From: Streptomyces sp. ISL-98
GTDB taxonomy: Bacteria; Actinomycetota; Actinomycetes; Streptomycetales; Streptomycetaceae
Direction of reading: 5' to 3'
Length of the DNA stretch: 64,000 nt
Assembly: GCF_018614055.1 (NCBI RefSeq)
Contig: NZ_JAGGPB010000032.1
Coordinates: 1-64,000, forward strand
Shown here: piece by piece, positions 54,992 to 64,000 of the stretch
How the letters are laid out: each line of letters starts with the position of its first letter
Position numbering within the stretch: position 1 is the first letter of the stretch
Position numbers and translations under genes: made by a program
The notes under the pieces: model-generated
What the model was told of the DNA's origin: nothing
The model's input: only the letters and a program-made list of their open reading frames with translations
The model's database searches: none

Positions 54992-55354
54992 GTGAGCACC
55001 GTCACCAGCGCGCGTGAACTCGCGCACCCCGCGCGCGACGAGATCCGTCTCGAAGGGGTGCTGCACGCGCTCTCCGACCCGATGCGGATGCGCATCGTCC
55101 GCGAGATGGCCTCCGCCGACGAGGCCGAGCTCTCCTGCTCGTACTTCGTCCTGCCCGTCACCAAGTCCACCACCACCCACCACTTCCGGGTGCTGCGGGA
55201 GAGCGGTGTGATCCAGCAGGTCTACCGGGGCACCGCCAAGCTCAACAGGCTGCGCCGCGACGACCTGGACGCGCTCTTCCCCGGCCTGCTCGACGCCGTT
55301 CTCGCGGCGGCGGCCGGGGAGGCGGACCGGCTCGGCGGCGCTAGAACCAGTTGA
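54992..55354 (+). CDS. ArsR-family (winged-helix) transcriptional repressor
   Basis: 120 residues from the GTG at 54992 with GGAG before it; two earlier in-frame ATGs would add residues without support and lie in the operator. Helix-turn-helix with LEGVLHALSDPMRMRIVREMA, Cys in ELSCSYF, TKSTTTHHFRVLRESGVIQQVYRGTAKLNRLR. No metal-binding CVC pair, so it is likely a redox- or electrophile-sensing member, using the single Cys. Divergent from the old yellow enzyme. Its last 14 bases overlap the converging propeller-Ig gene. Confidence 0.9.
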   Translation: MSTVTSARELAHPARDEIRLEGVLHALSDPMRMRIVREMASADEAELSCSYFVLPVTKSTTTHHFRVLRESGVIQQVYRGTAKLNRLRRDDLDALFPGLLDAVLAAAAGEADRLGGARTS

Positions 55355-56504
55355 TGCCGAGGGGGAACGTGGTGGTGGCGGAGGCTGTGGTGGAGTCGGT
55401 TGCCCTGGCGGTTATCTGGAGGGTGCCGGTCTGCCAGGGCTTGCCGGTGATCCGGCCGGTGGCGGTGTCGATGCTCAGGCCGAAGGGCAGTCCGGAGGCG
55501 CTGTAGCTGACCGGTGGTTTGCCGCCGGTGGCGGTGATCTGGATCGTGCAGCTCTGGTTGAACTTGCAGGTCTGCGTGCCGGGGTTGGACACCTTCAGGT
55601 CCCCGTCCGGCGGCGGAGTGGTGCCACCGCAGCCCGGTGCGGCCTCGGGTGGCAGCGGGACGCGCCACAGCTGGGTGTCGTTCTCCGAGCCCACGAGCAG
55701 GGTCGAGCAATTGGCGTACGTGAGGGTCTCGCCCTGCGGCTGCGACGGCAGCGCCACCTCGGCGAGCTTCGTGCCGGCGGCGTCGTAGATGTACGCCGTA
55801 TTGGCACCGAGCGGGCCGCCGCTGCGCAATGCATAGGACTTGCCGGTGGGGGAGAAGGCGCCGTCCGTGGCGAAGACCGGGCCCGGACGGACCGGGGTGA
55901 GCGTGTTCACCTGGCCGGACTGGGGTGGCAGCGGGGCCTTGTAGAGCTGGCCGGCGGCCCCGATCAGCTTGCTGGCGACGTACAGCTGACCCGTCGTCGG
56001 ATCGGCGAGGAGCGACTCGGCGTCGTGTCTGCCGTCGGAGTAGGCGAAGCGCAGGGCGGTGGGTGTCACCGTGGCGTTCGCGAGCTGGTCGGGCTCGGGG
56101 AAGCTGTAGACGGTGAGCTCGGCGCGGCCGCTGAAATTGTCGCCGATGTCGCCGACCTGGATCACGGGTCGGCCCTGCGCGTCCTTGCCGACGGCCAGCC
56201 CCTCCCAGTCGGTGTTGGTCGCGCCGCTGAGGCTGTACGTCGCCTTCAGGACGCCGGTGGCGCCACTGCAGTCGACGGCGAACACCTGAGTGGTGTTGCC
56301 GCTGTCGTTGACGGCGTAGAAGACGCCCGGGTGTCTGGCGCTCATGGCGAGGCCGCTGAGCTCGGCGAGGCCCGGGGGCAGGGTGCACGCGCGCTCCGGC
56401 GCGGCGGACGGCGCGGCTGCGGCCGGGGTCGGCGGGGCCGCGAAGAGGGCGGCGGTGGTGACGAGCGCCGCGCCCATGGCCGTACGAATCAGGTATCGCT
56501 GCAT
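55341..56504 (-). CDS. Secreted beta-propeller protein with C-terminal Ig-like (He-PIG type) domain
   Basis: 387 residues. Signal peptide (about 1-30, ending AAAAPSAAP). The propeller part (about 40-290) has strands like SGLAMSARHPGVFYAVNDSGNTTQVFAVD, NTDWEGLAVG, VGDIGDNFSGRAELTVYSFPEP and GRHDAESLLADPTTGQLYVASK, resembling esterase-like or phytase-like propellers. A Pro-rich linker leads to an Ig-like domain (about 305-385) with GLPFGLSIDTATGRITGKP, typical of surface or secreted proteins. Function unknown. Its 3' end overlaps arsR on the other strand. Confidence 0.85.
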   Translation of the reverse strand: MQRYLIRTAMGAALVTTAALFAAPPTPAAAAPSAAPERACTLPPGLAELSGLAMSARHPGVFYAVNDSGNTTQVFAVDCSGATGVLKATYSLSGATNTDWEGLAVGKDAQGRPVIQVGDIGDNFSGRAELTVYSFPEPDQLANATVTPTALRFAYSDGRHDAESLLADPTTGQLYVASKLIGAAGQLYKAPLPPQSGQVNTLTPVRPGPVFATDGAFSPTGKSYALRSGGPLGANTAYIYDAAGTKLAEVALPSQPQGETLTYANCSTLLVGSENDTQLWRVPLPPEAAPGCGGTTPPPDGDLKVSNPGTQTCKFNQSCTIQITATGGKPPVSYSASGLPFGLSIDTATGRITGKPWQTGTLQITARATDSTTASATTTFPLGINWF

Positions 56505-56652
56505 GAGCACAATGTGACGGCGGGCGGTCGAGGGTCCAAGCGCGCAACGCACACCCGTTGGGCATGGGCCGATGCCCGGCGGGCATGGCGGCCCACCTCC
56601 AGGCCTTGCCTCCTCACCCCGACTCCTCCTCTCGCTCTTCTCCTCTCGCTCC

Positions 56653-57546
56653 TCACCTCGCCGGTTCCCGCACGGGTGCGTTGTGCCTGGCGTGGGAGAG
56701 GAAGGCGCGGGCGGCGCGGCTGAGCGGGCCGCGCGGGTGGACGATGCCGACGGCGCGCAGCAGCGGCGGGGTGAAGGAGCGGACCTCCACACGGTGGCCG
56801 AAGGCCCGTAACACCATGTCCCGGTACCAGATCAGCGAGCCGCGCCCGTCCGCCACGCTGGTCACCCAGGCGAGCCGCTCGTCCGCCTCCACCACCGCCA
56901 CCGGACGCACCCCGACGCGGCCGAACATCGCCTCCAGCTCCGTGCGCCGGCCGGTGCCGGGCGTCGGCAGCACCATCCGCAGGCCGCCCAGCATCCGGAA
57001 CGGCATCGGATCGGGCAGTCCGGAGCCGGGCGGGGAGATCAGTACGACCTCGCGGTCCTGGAGGTGGTGTGTGGACAGATCCTTGTCGACGGGCAGATCG
57101 ACCAGGCCCAGCTCCGCCGCGCCGTCGGTCAGGGCCCGTACGAGTGCCTCACGGCTGTCGTGCTGGAGCAGGCGCACGTCGACGCCGGGATGGCGTTCGG
57201 TGAAGGAGGGCACGAGGTCGGCGGCGAGGTCGAGGGAGAGGGTCGGGGTCACGGCCACGATCAGCGTGGCGGGCGAACTGCCGCCGTGCGCCGGACCGAT
57301 GTCCTCGATCGCCTCCACGGCGTCCAGGACGGTGCGGGCCAGACGTACGGCGCGCGTGCCTTCGGGGGTGAGAGTCGCGCCCCTGCCCCTGCGGTCCAGG
57401 AGCTCCACGCCCAGATCGCGTTCCAGGGACTGGATGGAGCGGGAGAGGGCGGGCTGGGCGATGTAGACGGAGCACGCCGCGGCGGTGATGGAACGGCAGT
57501 CCGCGACGGCTACGAGATAGCGCAGCTGCTGCAGTGTGGGGGTCAT
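56653..57546 (-). CDS. LysR-family transcriptional regulator
   Basis: 297 residues. N-terminal helix-turn-helix (about 3-62: LQQLRYLVAVADCRSITAAACSVYIAQPALSRSIQSLERDLGVELLDRRGRG) and a periplasmic-binding-like effector domain (about 90-290). It is divergent from the large PKS gene, with 361 bases between the starts, so it may activate the PKS in response to a pathway molecule; this rests on position only. Confidence 0.93.
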   Translation of the reverse strand: MTPTLQQLRYLVAVADCRSITAAACSVYIAQPALSRSIQSLERDLGVELLDRRGRGATLTPEGTRAVRLARTVLDAVEAIEDIGPAHGGSSPATLIVAVTPTLSLDLAADLVPSFTERHPGVDVRLLQHDSREALVRALTDGAAELGLVDLPVDKDLSTHHLQDREVVLISPPGSGLPDPMPFRMLGGLRMVLPTPGTGRRTELEAMFGRVGVRPVAVVEADERLAWVTSVADGRGSLIWYRDMVLRAFGHRVEVRSFTPPLLRAVGIVHPRGPLSRAARAFLSHARHNAPVREPAR

Positions 57547-57907
57547 GTGCGGACGTTAACTCCAGGGCCGTGAGGGTGTAAGAGGCACACGCGTGAACAA
57601 ATGTCCGCCCGGTCAAGGCGATTGAGGTCCGGTCGGCAGCACTCCATACCGTGGCGGCATGGGTCGTGGATGGGCGTTGACACTGCGGGGCGGTCGCCGC
57701 ACGATGCAACGCGACATGACGGTGTTACCGCCGGTTACTTCATTCGTGGCGTCCGTACGCCCCTAGGTCCTACGCGCTGTCCGCCCCTACGTCCTGCGCC
57801 CGTACGCCCTCTGCCTGCCACCGGTCCCCGCTCCCTCGCCCGGTCCTGCCCGGAAGCAACTGCCCGGAAGTGACCGGGAGCAACTGCCCGGAAGTAAAGG
57901 AGAGCCC
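57547..57907. promoter_or_regulatory. Divergent region between lysR and the PKS gene, with a tandem direct repeat
   Basis: 361 bases without a gene. Two adjacent copies of a 25-base unit (57849-57873 and 57874-57898; both contain AGCAACTGCCCGGAAGT) end 9 bases before the PKS GTG and include its ribosome-site surroundings. No convincing LysR T-N11-A box or sigma hexamers were picked out. Confidence 0.55.
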
Positions 57908-60900
57908 GTGATCTCTCAGCCCGCCCGGTCCTTCCGTCGGGACCTCGTCGTCGTGGTCAGCCCGTTCGAGGAACCCAATCCCGGGATGGTCGCCGCCGCG
58001 CAGCGAGCCGGTGCCCTCGGCCTGCTCGACCTCGGCAGGGACCCCGACCGGGCGCGCACCGCGCTGGCCGCACTTCGCGGACGCGGGCCGTACGGAGTCC
58101 GGGTACCGGCCGGATGCCCGCTCACCCCGGACGAACTGCCCGACGCCGTGGACACCGTCCTGCTCGCCGAAGAGTCGTGGCGGACCGGGACGGGCGAGTG
58201 GGCCGCCGACGGCAGGCGCCGGCTGTGGGCAGAGGTCGTCAGCCCCGCCGAGGCGGTGGCCGCCGTCGCCGCAGGAGCGGCCGGGCTCGTGGCCAGGGGG
58301 CACGAGGCCGGCGGCCGGGTCGGTGAACTGACCACCTTCGTACTGCTGCAACGCCTCCTCGCCGACCGGGAGCTGGACGTCCCGGTCTTCGCGGCGGGAG
58401 GCATCGGCCTCCACACGGCCGCCGCCGCCGTCGCGGGCGGCGCCGCCGGTGTCGTACTCGACGCACAGCTCGCGCTCACCGCCGAGGGAGCCGCCGAACT
58501 GCCGGCCGCGGTCGCGTCCGCGATCCGTGCCATGGACGGCAGCGAAACCACGGTGGTCGCGGGCCACCGCGTCTACACCCGCCCCGATCTGGCATTGCCG
58601 GAAGGCGACATCGCCCGGCTGCTGGGCGCGCGTGGCCTGACCACGCAGCCCCTGCCCATCGGCCAGGACGGTGCGACGGCCGCCCGGCTCGCGGCGCGTC
58701 ACCGCACCACCGGCTCCGTCGTACAGGCCGTACGCGCGGCCATCACCGGGCACATCGAGGCCGCCGTACGGGTCCGCCCCCTCCTGCCGCGCCCGGGCGA
58801 GGAGCATCTGCCGGTCGTACAAGGACCCATGACCCGGGTCAGCGACCGGCCCGCCTTCGCCGCCGCCGTCGCCGACGCGGAGGGGCTGCCGTTCCTCGCC
58901 CTGGCCGTGATGGACGGCCGAGACGTACGCAGACTGCTCACCCAAACCGCCGAGCGCCTGGCCGGCCGGCCCTGGGGAGTCGGCCTGCTCGGATTCGCCC
59001 CGGACGAGCTGCGCCGCGAGCAGCTCGCCGCCGTCGCCGAAGCGCGCCCGCCGTACGCGATCATCGCCGGCGGCCGCCCTGCCCAGGCGGCCCCGCTCGA
59101 AGCCGCCGGGACCAGAACGTATCTGCACGTACCCTCGCCGGGACTGCTGGACCAGTTCCTCGCCGAGGGAGCACGGCGCTTCGTCTTCGAAGGGCTCGAA
59201 TGCGGTGGCCACATCGGCCCGCGCGCGGCCTTCCCGCTCTGGGAGGAGCAGATCGAGCGACTGCTCTCCTGCCCGTACGCCGCCGAACTCGACGTGCTCT
59301 TCGCAGGCGGCATCCACGACGAGCGTTCCGCGGCGATGGCCGCTGCCGCCGCCGGGCCGCTGGCCGAGCGCGGCGCCCGGATCGGCGTACTCATGGGCAC
59401 CGCCTACCTGTTCACCGAGGAGGCGGTCGCCGCCGGAGCCGTACTACCCGGCTTCCAGAGCACCGCTCTCGACTGCGACACCACCACGCTGCTGCGCACC
59501 GCCCCAGGCCACGCGACCCGGTGCGCCACCACGCCGTACACCGATGCCTTCACCACCACCGCCGAGCGGCTGAGGCAGGACGGCGCGAGCCCGAACGAAG
59601 TCTGGGAGGAGCTGGAGAGGCTCAACCTCGGGCGGCTGCGTATCGCGAGCAAGGGACTGCGTCACACAGCGACGGGGCCCGTCCCGGTCGACGAGTACGA
59701 GCAGCGCGAAGAGGGCCTCTACATGCTCGGCCAGATCGCCACCGCACGCACCGCCACCACCTCGGTGGCCGCTCTGCACGCCCAGGTGACCGAGGGCGCG
59801 ACGGACCTGCTCGCCGAGCGTGCGGAGCAGCTTCGGGAGCCCGGGCCCGACGCGGACCGGGAAGCCCCGCTCGACATCGCCGTCGTCGGCATGGCCTGCC
59901 GCTACCCGGGCGCGGACGACCTCGCCGGGTACTGGGCGAACATCGTCGCCGGGACCGACTCCGTCACCGAAGTGCCCGCCGACCGCTGGGACGCCGCCGC
60001 CCACCACGATCCCGACCCGGCGCGGGCGGGCGAACGTACTCCGTCCCGGTGGGGCGGCTTCCTGGCGCCCGCCCCGTTCGACGCACTCGCACACGGCATC
60101 GCCCCGGCCTCGCTCGGCAGCATCGAGCCGGTGCAGCTGCTCGCCCTCGACATCGCCGCCCGCGCCCTGGCCGATGCCGGTTACGCGGGCGAGCGGCGCT
60201 TCGACCGCTCCCGCACCTCCGTCGTCTTCGGCGCCGAGGCCGGAACCGATCTTGCCGGTGCCTACGGCTTCCGGGCCCTCCACCCCGGCTACCTCGGCGA
60301 GCTGCCGCCCGAACTCGATGCCCAGTTGCCCCGGCTGACCGAGGACTCCTTCCCCGGCGTTCTCGCGAACGTCATCGCCGGGCGCGTCGCCAACCGCCTC
60401 GACCTCGGCGGCGCCAACTGCACGATCGACGCCGCCTGCGCATCCTCGCTCGCCGCTCTCGACCTTGCCTGCAAGCAACTGCGCGACCGGGACAGCGACA
60501 TGACGCTGTGCGGCGGAGCCGATGTGCACAACGGCATCAACGACTACCTGATGTTCGCCTCCGTACGCGCCCTGTCGCCCACGGGCAAGTGCCGCCCCTT
60601 CGACGCCGCCGCCGACGGCATCGCACTCGGCGAGGGCGTCGCCTGCGTCGTACTCAAGCGTCTGGCCGACGCCGAACGCGACGGCGACCGCATCTACGCC
60701 GTCGTCAAGGCCGTGGGCGCCTCCAGCGACGGACGCTCCCTCGGGCTCACGGCCCCACGGCCCGAAGGGCAGCGACGCGCCCTGGAACGTGCTTACCGGC
60801 GGGCCGGGATCACGCCCGGCGAGATCGGACTGGTGGAGGCGCACGGCACGGGCACCGTCGTCGGTGACAGCACCGAACTGGCCGTCCTCACTGAGGCGTT

Positions 60901-63900
60901 CGGGGGCAGGGGCGGGCGCGTAGGCGAGGACGTCGCTTCCTGCTCGCTCGGATCGGTCAAGTCGCAGCTCGGTCACACGAAATGCGCGGCGGGCCTGGCC
61001 GGGCTCATCAAGGCGGTACGGGCCGTGTACAGCGGCGTACGACCGCCGACCCTGCACCTGAACAGCCCCAACCCCGACTGGCAGCCGGACTCCAGCCCGT
61101 TCTTCTTCGACACCGAGGCCAGGCCGTGGTCCTCGCCGGCGGGACGACGGGTCGCCGCGGTCAGCGCATTCGGCTTCGGCGGCACCAACTACCATGCGGT
61201 GCTGGCGAGTTACGGTGATGCGGGCGAGCCTGCGCATGGGCTGGAGAGCTGGCCCGCGGAGCTGTTCTGCTTCCGGGGCGCCGACCGCGCGGCCGCGCGC
61301 CGTGCCATGGACCGGCTCGCGGCCAGGCTGGAACACAACGACGCGGCAGGGCGCCCGTGGCCGCTGCGCGACCTCGCCGCCGAAGCCTCCGTATCTGTCT
61401 CTGCCTCCGCCTCCGCCGGTGACGGCGAGGTCCAGGTCGCGATCGTCGCGACCGGCCTCGACGACCTGGCCGCGAAGCTGGGCCCGGCCCGGGACTTCGT
61501 CGCCGCCGACGGGGTCCATGTACGGGACGAGACCACGCCCCCCGGGCAGGTCGCCTTCCTCTTCCCCGGGCAGGGCAGCCAGCGACCGGGCATGCTGAGC
61601 GACCTCTTCGTCGCTTTCCCGCGCCTGCGGACACTGCTCGACGGTGCGGATCCGCGCCGAGTCGCCGCGATGTTCCCGCCCGCGGCCTTCACCGCCGGAG
61701 AACGAGCGGCCCAGCGCGCGGCCGTCACCGACACGCGGACCGCCCAGCCCGCACTCGGCCTCGCCGGCGCCGCTGCGCACCTGCTCCTCACCTCGCTCGG
61801 CGTACGCCCCGACTGCACGGCCGGTCACTCCTACGGAGAGCTGGTCGCCCTGTGGGCAGCGGGTGCCTATGACACCGCGACCCTCCTGCGGCTCAGCGAC
61901 CGCCGGGCCGATGCGATTCTCGCCGCCGCCGGTGACGACCCCGGGGCGATGGCCGCCGTGTCCGCGGCCCCGCACGAACTACCCGGATTGCCGACCGGGT
62001 GCGTCGTCGCCAACCACAACGCACCCGCACAGACCGTCATTTCCGGCCCGACCCCGGCGGTCGACGCCGCGATCGCCGCGCTGCGCGACGCGGGCATCAC
62101 CGCCGAACGCATACCCGTGGCCTGCGCCTTCCACAGCGAGGTCGTCGCCGGTGCGTCCGAGGCCCTGGCCGACGAGCTGGCCGATGAGGTCGTGGCGGGG
62201 CCGACGATCCCGGTGTGGTCCAACACCACAGCGGGCCGCTACCCCGCCGACCCGGCGGCAGTACGGGACATGCTGGCCCGCCAGCTCGCCGAACCCGTGC
62301 GCTTCGCCGAACAGATCGAAGCGATGTACGCCTCCGGAGTGCGGACGTTCGTCGAAGCCGGGCCCGGACGGGTACTCACCGGTCTCGTAGGCCGCACCCT
62401 GGGCGACCGGCCGCACACCGCCGTCCCGCTCGACGTCCCGGGCGAACACGGCCTGACCCGCCTGGTCACCGCACTGGCCGAACTAGCGGCGGCGGGCGTC
62501 CCGTTCGACCCGGAACCCCTGTTCAAGGGCCGCACCGCGCAACTGCCCGCCGAAGCGCCCCGACGTGCCGGATGGCTGGTGGACGGCCACCTCGTACGGA
62601 CCGCGGACGGCGAACCGGTGGCGGGCGGACTGCGCCCGGCCCGGCGGGTGGCGGCGCCCGGCCCGGTGGCGGCGGTGGACCGGCGGGAGGACGCCGTACT
62701 GGAGTATCTGCGCGGTGCACGGGAACTGGTGGCCGCGCAACGCGACGTACTGCTGGGCTACTTGGGGGCGGAGGCAGCTCCATCCTCGGCAACGATGCCG
62801 CCTTCCGTCCGGGAGCAGTACACCCCCGAGGTGCTGGCTCCGCGCGCGACCGACGAAGAACCAGAGGCTCCCCGAGCCCTGACGCCCGATCAGCTGATGG
62901 ACGCGATCCTGGAGATCGTCCACACCCGCACCGGCTACCCGAGGGAGATGCTGGACCCGGCCCTCGACCTGGAAGCCGACCTCTCGGTGGACTCCATCAA
63001 GCGGGTGGAGATCATCGGCGCGCTCGCCGACCGGATCGGGCTGCCGCGCGGGGCGGACGGTCCGGCGGAATCGGCCGTCGAGGAACTCGCCCGGCTGAAG
63101 ACGATCAGCGGCATGGTCGACTGGCTGACATCCCGAGCCACGCCCCCGGCCCCGGCCGTGACTCACCCCGCCGACTCGCCCGCGGCCATGGCGTCGGACC
63201 CCGTTGCGGGCTCCGCCACGGGCCTGGGTGCGGGCTTCGGTACCGACCTGGCGGTGGGCTCTGGCACGGGTCCGGCCTCGGCCCGAGCCTCGGACCCGGC
63301 TGCGGGCTTGGGTATGGCTCTGGCGGCGGGCTCTGGCACGGGCCCAGCCTCGGGACGGGACGCGGGCTTCGGTATGGGTCCAGCCGTTGGCTCTGCCACG
63401 GGCGCAGCTTCGGGTCCGGCCTCGGGCTTGGACGCGGGCTTCGGCACGGGTTCGGGCCTGAGCTCTGGCACGAGCTCTGACGCGGGCCCCGCTGCAGTAC
63501 CGGCCTTGGGCCCCGCCTCGGGCCTGGCTGCGGGCCTCGGTACGGGTGCTGTTTCCGAACCGGCCGCGGGCCCAGCACGGGCCCCCGCCCCCGTTCCCGC
63601 GTCCGGCACCGTTCCCGGCTCCGGCCCCGCCTCCGGCCCCGCCTCCGGCACCGGCCCCAGCACCGAACCGCGCACCCATCGGCCCCTTGCCGGTGTCGCC
63701 ATGGGGCACCTGGATACGGACGACGGTGCGCCCCAGGGTGCGTTCGCTCGCGGTGGCGTCCTGCGGCCCGCCTCCCGGGCCGCCCGGCTGCTCGTCGAAG
63801 TCGCCCCCGTGGGGCCGCCCGTGAGCCGTGAGCCCGCCGACGTACTGCCCGGCCGGCGGTTTGCCGTGGTCGACGACGGGCTTGGTGTCGGCGTTGCCCT

Positions 63901-64000
63901 CGCCGCCGCGCTGGAGTCCTACGGGGCCGAGGTGCGTACTGTGCGCCGGGAACGTCTGGCGGACGCCGCCGGAGCCGACGGCGTGGTGGACCTGGGTGCG
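57908..64000 (+). CDS. PUFA-synthase-like type I polyketide synthase, 5' part (NPD-NPD-KS-AT-ACP-...); 3' end outside window
   Basis: GTG at 57908 behind GGAG; the frame stays open for 2031 codons to the window end. Order: a first nitronate-monooxygenase-like barrel (about 10-270), a second one (about 300-580: VVQGPMTRVSD, FEGLECGGHIGPR, VLFAGGIHDERSA, GVLMGTAYLFT), ketosynthase (about 655-1100; Cys844 in DAACASS, VEAHGTGT, LGHTK), acyltransferase (about 1215-1530; FLFPGQGSQ, Ser1308 in GHSYGEL, CAFHS suggesting malonyl-CoA) and ACP (about 1660-1740; Ser1696 in DLEADLSVDSIKRVEI, the PUFA-type motif). A Gly/Ala/Ser-rich linker (about 1742-1925) follows, then the start of what may be a ketoreductase structural domain. 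It should act iteratively, making a polyene or reduced fatty chain. Confidence 0.93.
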   Translation, partial: MISQPARSFRRDLVVVVSPFEEPNPGMVAAAQRAGALGLLDLGRDPDRARTALAALRGRGPYGVRVPAGCPLTPDELPDAVDTVLLAEESWRTGTGEWAADGRRRLWAEVVSPAEAVAAVAAGAAGLVARGHEAGGRVGELTTFVLLQRLLADRELDVPVFAAGGIGLHTAAAAVAGGAAGVVLDAQLALTAEGAAELPAAVASAIRAMDGSETTVVAGHRVYTRPDLALPEGDIARLLGARGLTTQPLPIGQDGATAARLAARHRTTGSVVQAVRAAITGHIEAAVRVRPLLPRPGEEHLPVVQGPMTRVSDRPAFAAAVADAEGLPFLALAVMDGRDVRRLLTQTAERLAGRPWGVGLLGFAPDELRREQLAAVAEARPPYAIIAGGRPAQAAPLEAAGTRTYLHVPSPGLLDQFLAEGARRFVFEGLECGGHIGPRAAFPLWEEQIERLLSCPYAAELDVLFAGGIHDERSAAMAAAAAGPLAERGARIGVLMGTAYLFTEEAVAAGAVLPGFQSTALDCDTTTLLRTAPGHATRCATTPYTDAFTTTAERLRQDGASPNEVWEELERLNLGRLRIASKGLRHTATGPVPVDEYEQREEGLYMLGQIATARTATTSVAALHAQVTEGATDLLAERAEQLREPGPDADREAPLDIAVVGMACRYPGADDLAGYWANIVAGTDSVTEVPADRWDAAAHHDPDPARAGERTPSRWGGFLAPAPFDALAHGIAPASLGSIEPVQLLALDIAARALADAGYAGERRFDRSRTSVVFGAEAGTDLAGAYGFRALHPGYLGELPPELDAQLPRLTEDSFPGVLANVIAGRVANRLDLGGANCTIDAACASSLAALDLACKQLRDRDSDMTLCGGADVHNGINDYLMFASVRALSPTGKCRPFDAAADGIALGEGVACVVLKRLADAERDGDRIYAVVKAVGASSDGRSLGLTAPRPEGQRRALERAYRRAGITPGEIGLVEAHGTGTVVGDSTELAVLTEAFGGRGGRVGEDVASCSLGSVKSQLGHTKCAAGLAGLIKAVRAVYSGVRPPTLHLNSPNPDWQPDSSPFFFDTEARPWSSPAGRRVAAVSAFGFGGTNYHAVLASYGDAGEPAHGLESWPAELFCFRGADRAAARRAMDRLAARLEHNDAAGRPWPLRDLAAEASVSVSASASAGDGEVQVAIVATGLDDLAAKLGPARDFVAADGVHVRDETTPPGQVAFLFPGQGSQRPGMLSDLFVAFPRLRTLLDGADPRRVAAMFPPAAFTAGERAAQRAAVTDTRTAQPALGLAGAAAHLLLTSLGVRPDCTAGHSYGELVALWAAGAYDTATLLRLSDRRADAILAAAGDDPGAMAAVSAAPHELPGLPTGCVVANHNAPAQTVISGPTPAVDAAIAALRDAGITAERIPVACAFHSEVVAGASEALADELADEVVAGPTIPVWSNTTAGRYPADPAAVRDMLARQLAEPVRFAEQIEAMYASGVRTFVEAGPGRVLTGLVGRTLGDRPHTAVPLDVPGEHGLTRLVTALAELAAAGVPFDPEPLFKGRTAQLPAEAPRRAGWLVDGHLVRTADGEPVAGGLRPARRVAAPGPVAAVDRREDAVLEYLRGARELVAAQRDVLLGYLGAEAAPSSATMPPSVREQYTPEVLAPRATDEEPEAPRALTPDQLMDAILEIVHTRTGYPREMLDPALDLEADLSVDSIKRVEIIGALADRIGLPRGADGPAESAVEELARLKTISGMVDWLTSRATPPAPAVTHPADSPAAMASDPVAGSATGLGAGFGTDLAVGSGTGPASARASDPAAGLGMALAAGSGTGPASGRDAGFGMGPAVGSATGAASGPASGLDAGFGTGSGLSSGTSSDAGPAAVPALGPASGLAAGLGTGAVSEPAAGPARAPAPVPASGTVPGSGPASGPASGTGPSTEPRTHRPLAGVAMGHLDTDDGAPQGAFARGGVLRPASRAARLLVEVAPVGPPVSREPADVLPGRRFAVVDDGLGVGVALAAALESYGAEVRTVRRERLADAAGADGVVDLGA

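Noticed and set aside
59444..61975. Minus-strand open frame of 843 codons opposite the PKS
   Set aside because: Shadow of the PKS ketosynthase and acyltransferase; plus-strand active sites are intact.
63130..63690. CRISPR-like or satellite array in the PKS linker
   Set aside because: Repeats are in frame, vary in length and encode a Gly/Ala/Ser linker; no spacer structure.

Overview
The window is high-GC actinobacterial DNA, almost certainly from a Streptomyces: strong third-position GC bias, many GTG starts, ATGA/GTGA-coupled operons, a monomeric NADP-isocitrate dehydrogenase, a CseBC-like two-component system and a PUFA-synthase-like type I PKS. It runs between two biosynthetic genes that are both cut by the window ends. 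I recognised no tRNA, rRNA, insertion sequence or CRISPR array.

Layout. (1) 1-11138: 3' end of a large NRPS (partial A-PCP, then three C-A-PCP modules and a TE). Binding-pocket residues predict Phe, then 4-hydroxyphenylglycine, then an unassigned last residue. (2) 11249-17361: a lipoprotein with a duplicated FPDPN motif, a histidine kinase/response regulator pair, and a divergent MacAB-type efflux operon. Two direct-repeat boxes in opposite orientation in the divergent promoter region are a good candidate for the regulator's binding sites. (3) 17630-33644: housekeeping and accessory genes. These are isocitrate dehydrogenase, a secreted Asp-box propeller, a secreted neutral ceramidase, a LigD-type phosphoesterase with an HhH glycosylase-like protein, an XRE-cupin regulator facing a flavoprotein-methyltransferase fusion, a HAD phosphatase, an Lrp regulator facing a FUSC transporter, a bacterial nitric oxide synthase and a lactonase-family propeller. 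(4) 33771-44068: a degenerate CbiX-like protein, BadF-type sugar kinase, uracil-DNA glycosylase, a second Asp-box propeller, a TetR regulator with a clear operator facing a class II aldolase/cytosolic ceramidase operon, an unknown protein, an AlkZ-like winged-helix protein and a small hypothetical. (5) 44098-53738: sugar and sugar-acid uptake and catabolism. This holds a ChvE-GguA-GguB type ABC importer, remnants of galM and an arabinofuranosidase at a deletion scar, a U32-like protein, Zn-alcohol dehydrogenase, an enolase-superfamily dehydratase, an IclR regulator and an SMP-30 lactonase. (6) 53772-57546: an ArsR/old-yellow-enzyme pair, a secreted propeller-Ig protein and a LysR regulator. 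(7) 57908-64000: 5' part of a PUFA-like iterative PKS (two nitronate-monooxygenase-like regions, KS, AT, ACP, then a long Gly/Ala/Ser linker), still open at the window end.

How the parts connect. A 25-bp element, GTTCGA-N-ATTTCG-N6-GTTCGA, lies upstream of both the dehydratase operon and the U32-sugar importer operon, with a degenerate copy before iclR. It suggests one IclR regulon of oxidative sugar catabolism. Two neutral ceramidases, one exported and one apparently cytosolic, each lie near an Asp-box propeller. The cytosolic one is translationally coupled to a class II aldolase under a TetR operator, which is the most unusual operon here. The NRPS, the efflux system and the two-component pair are adjacent and may form product export and self-protection, but this is inference.
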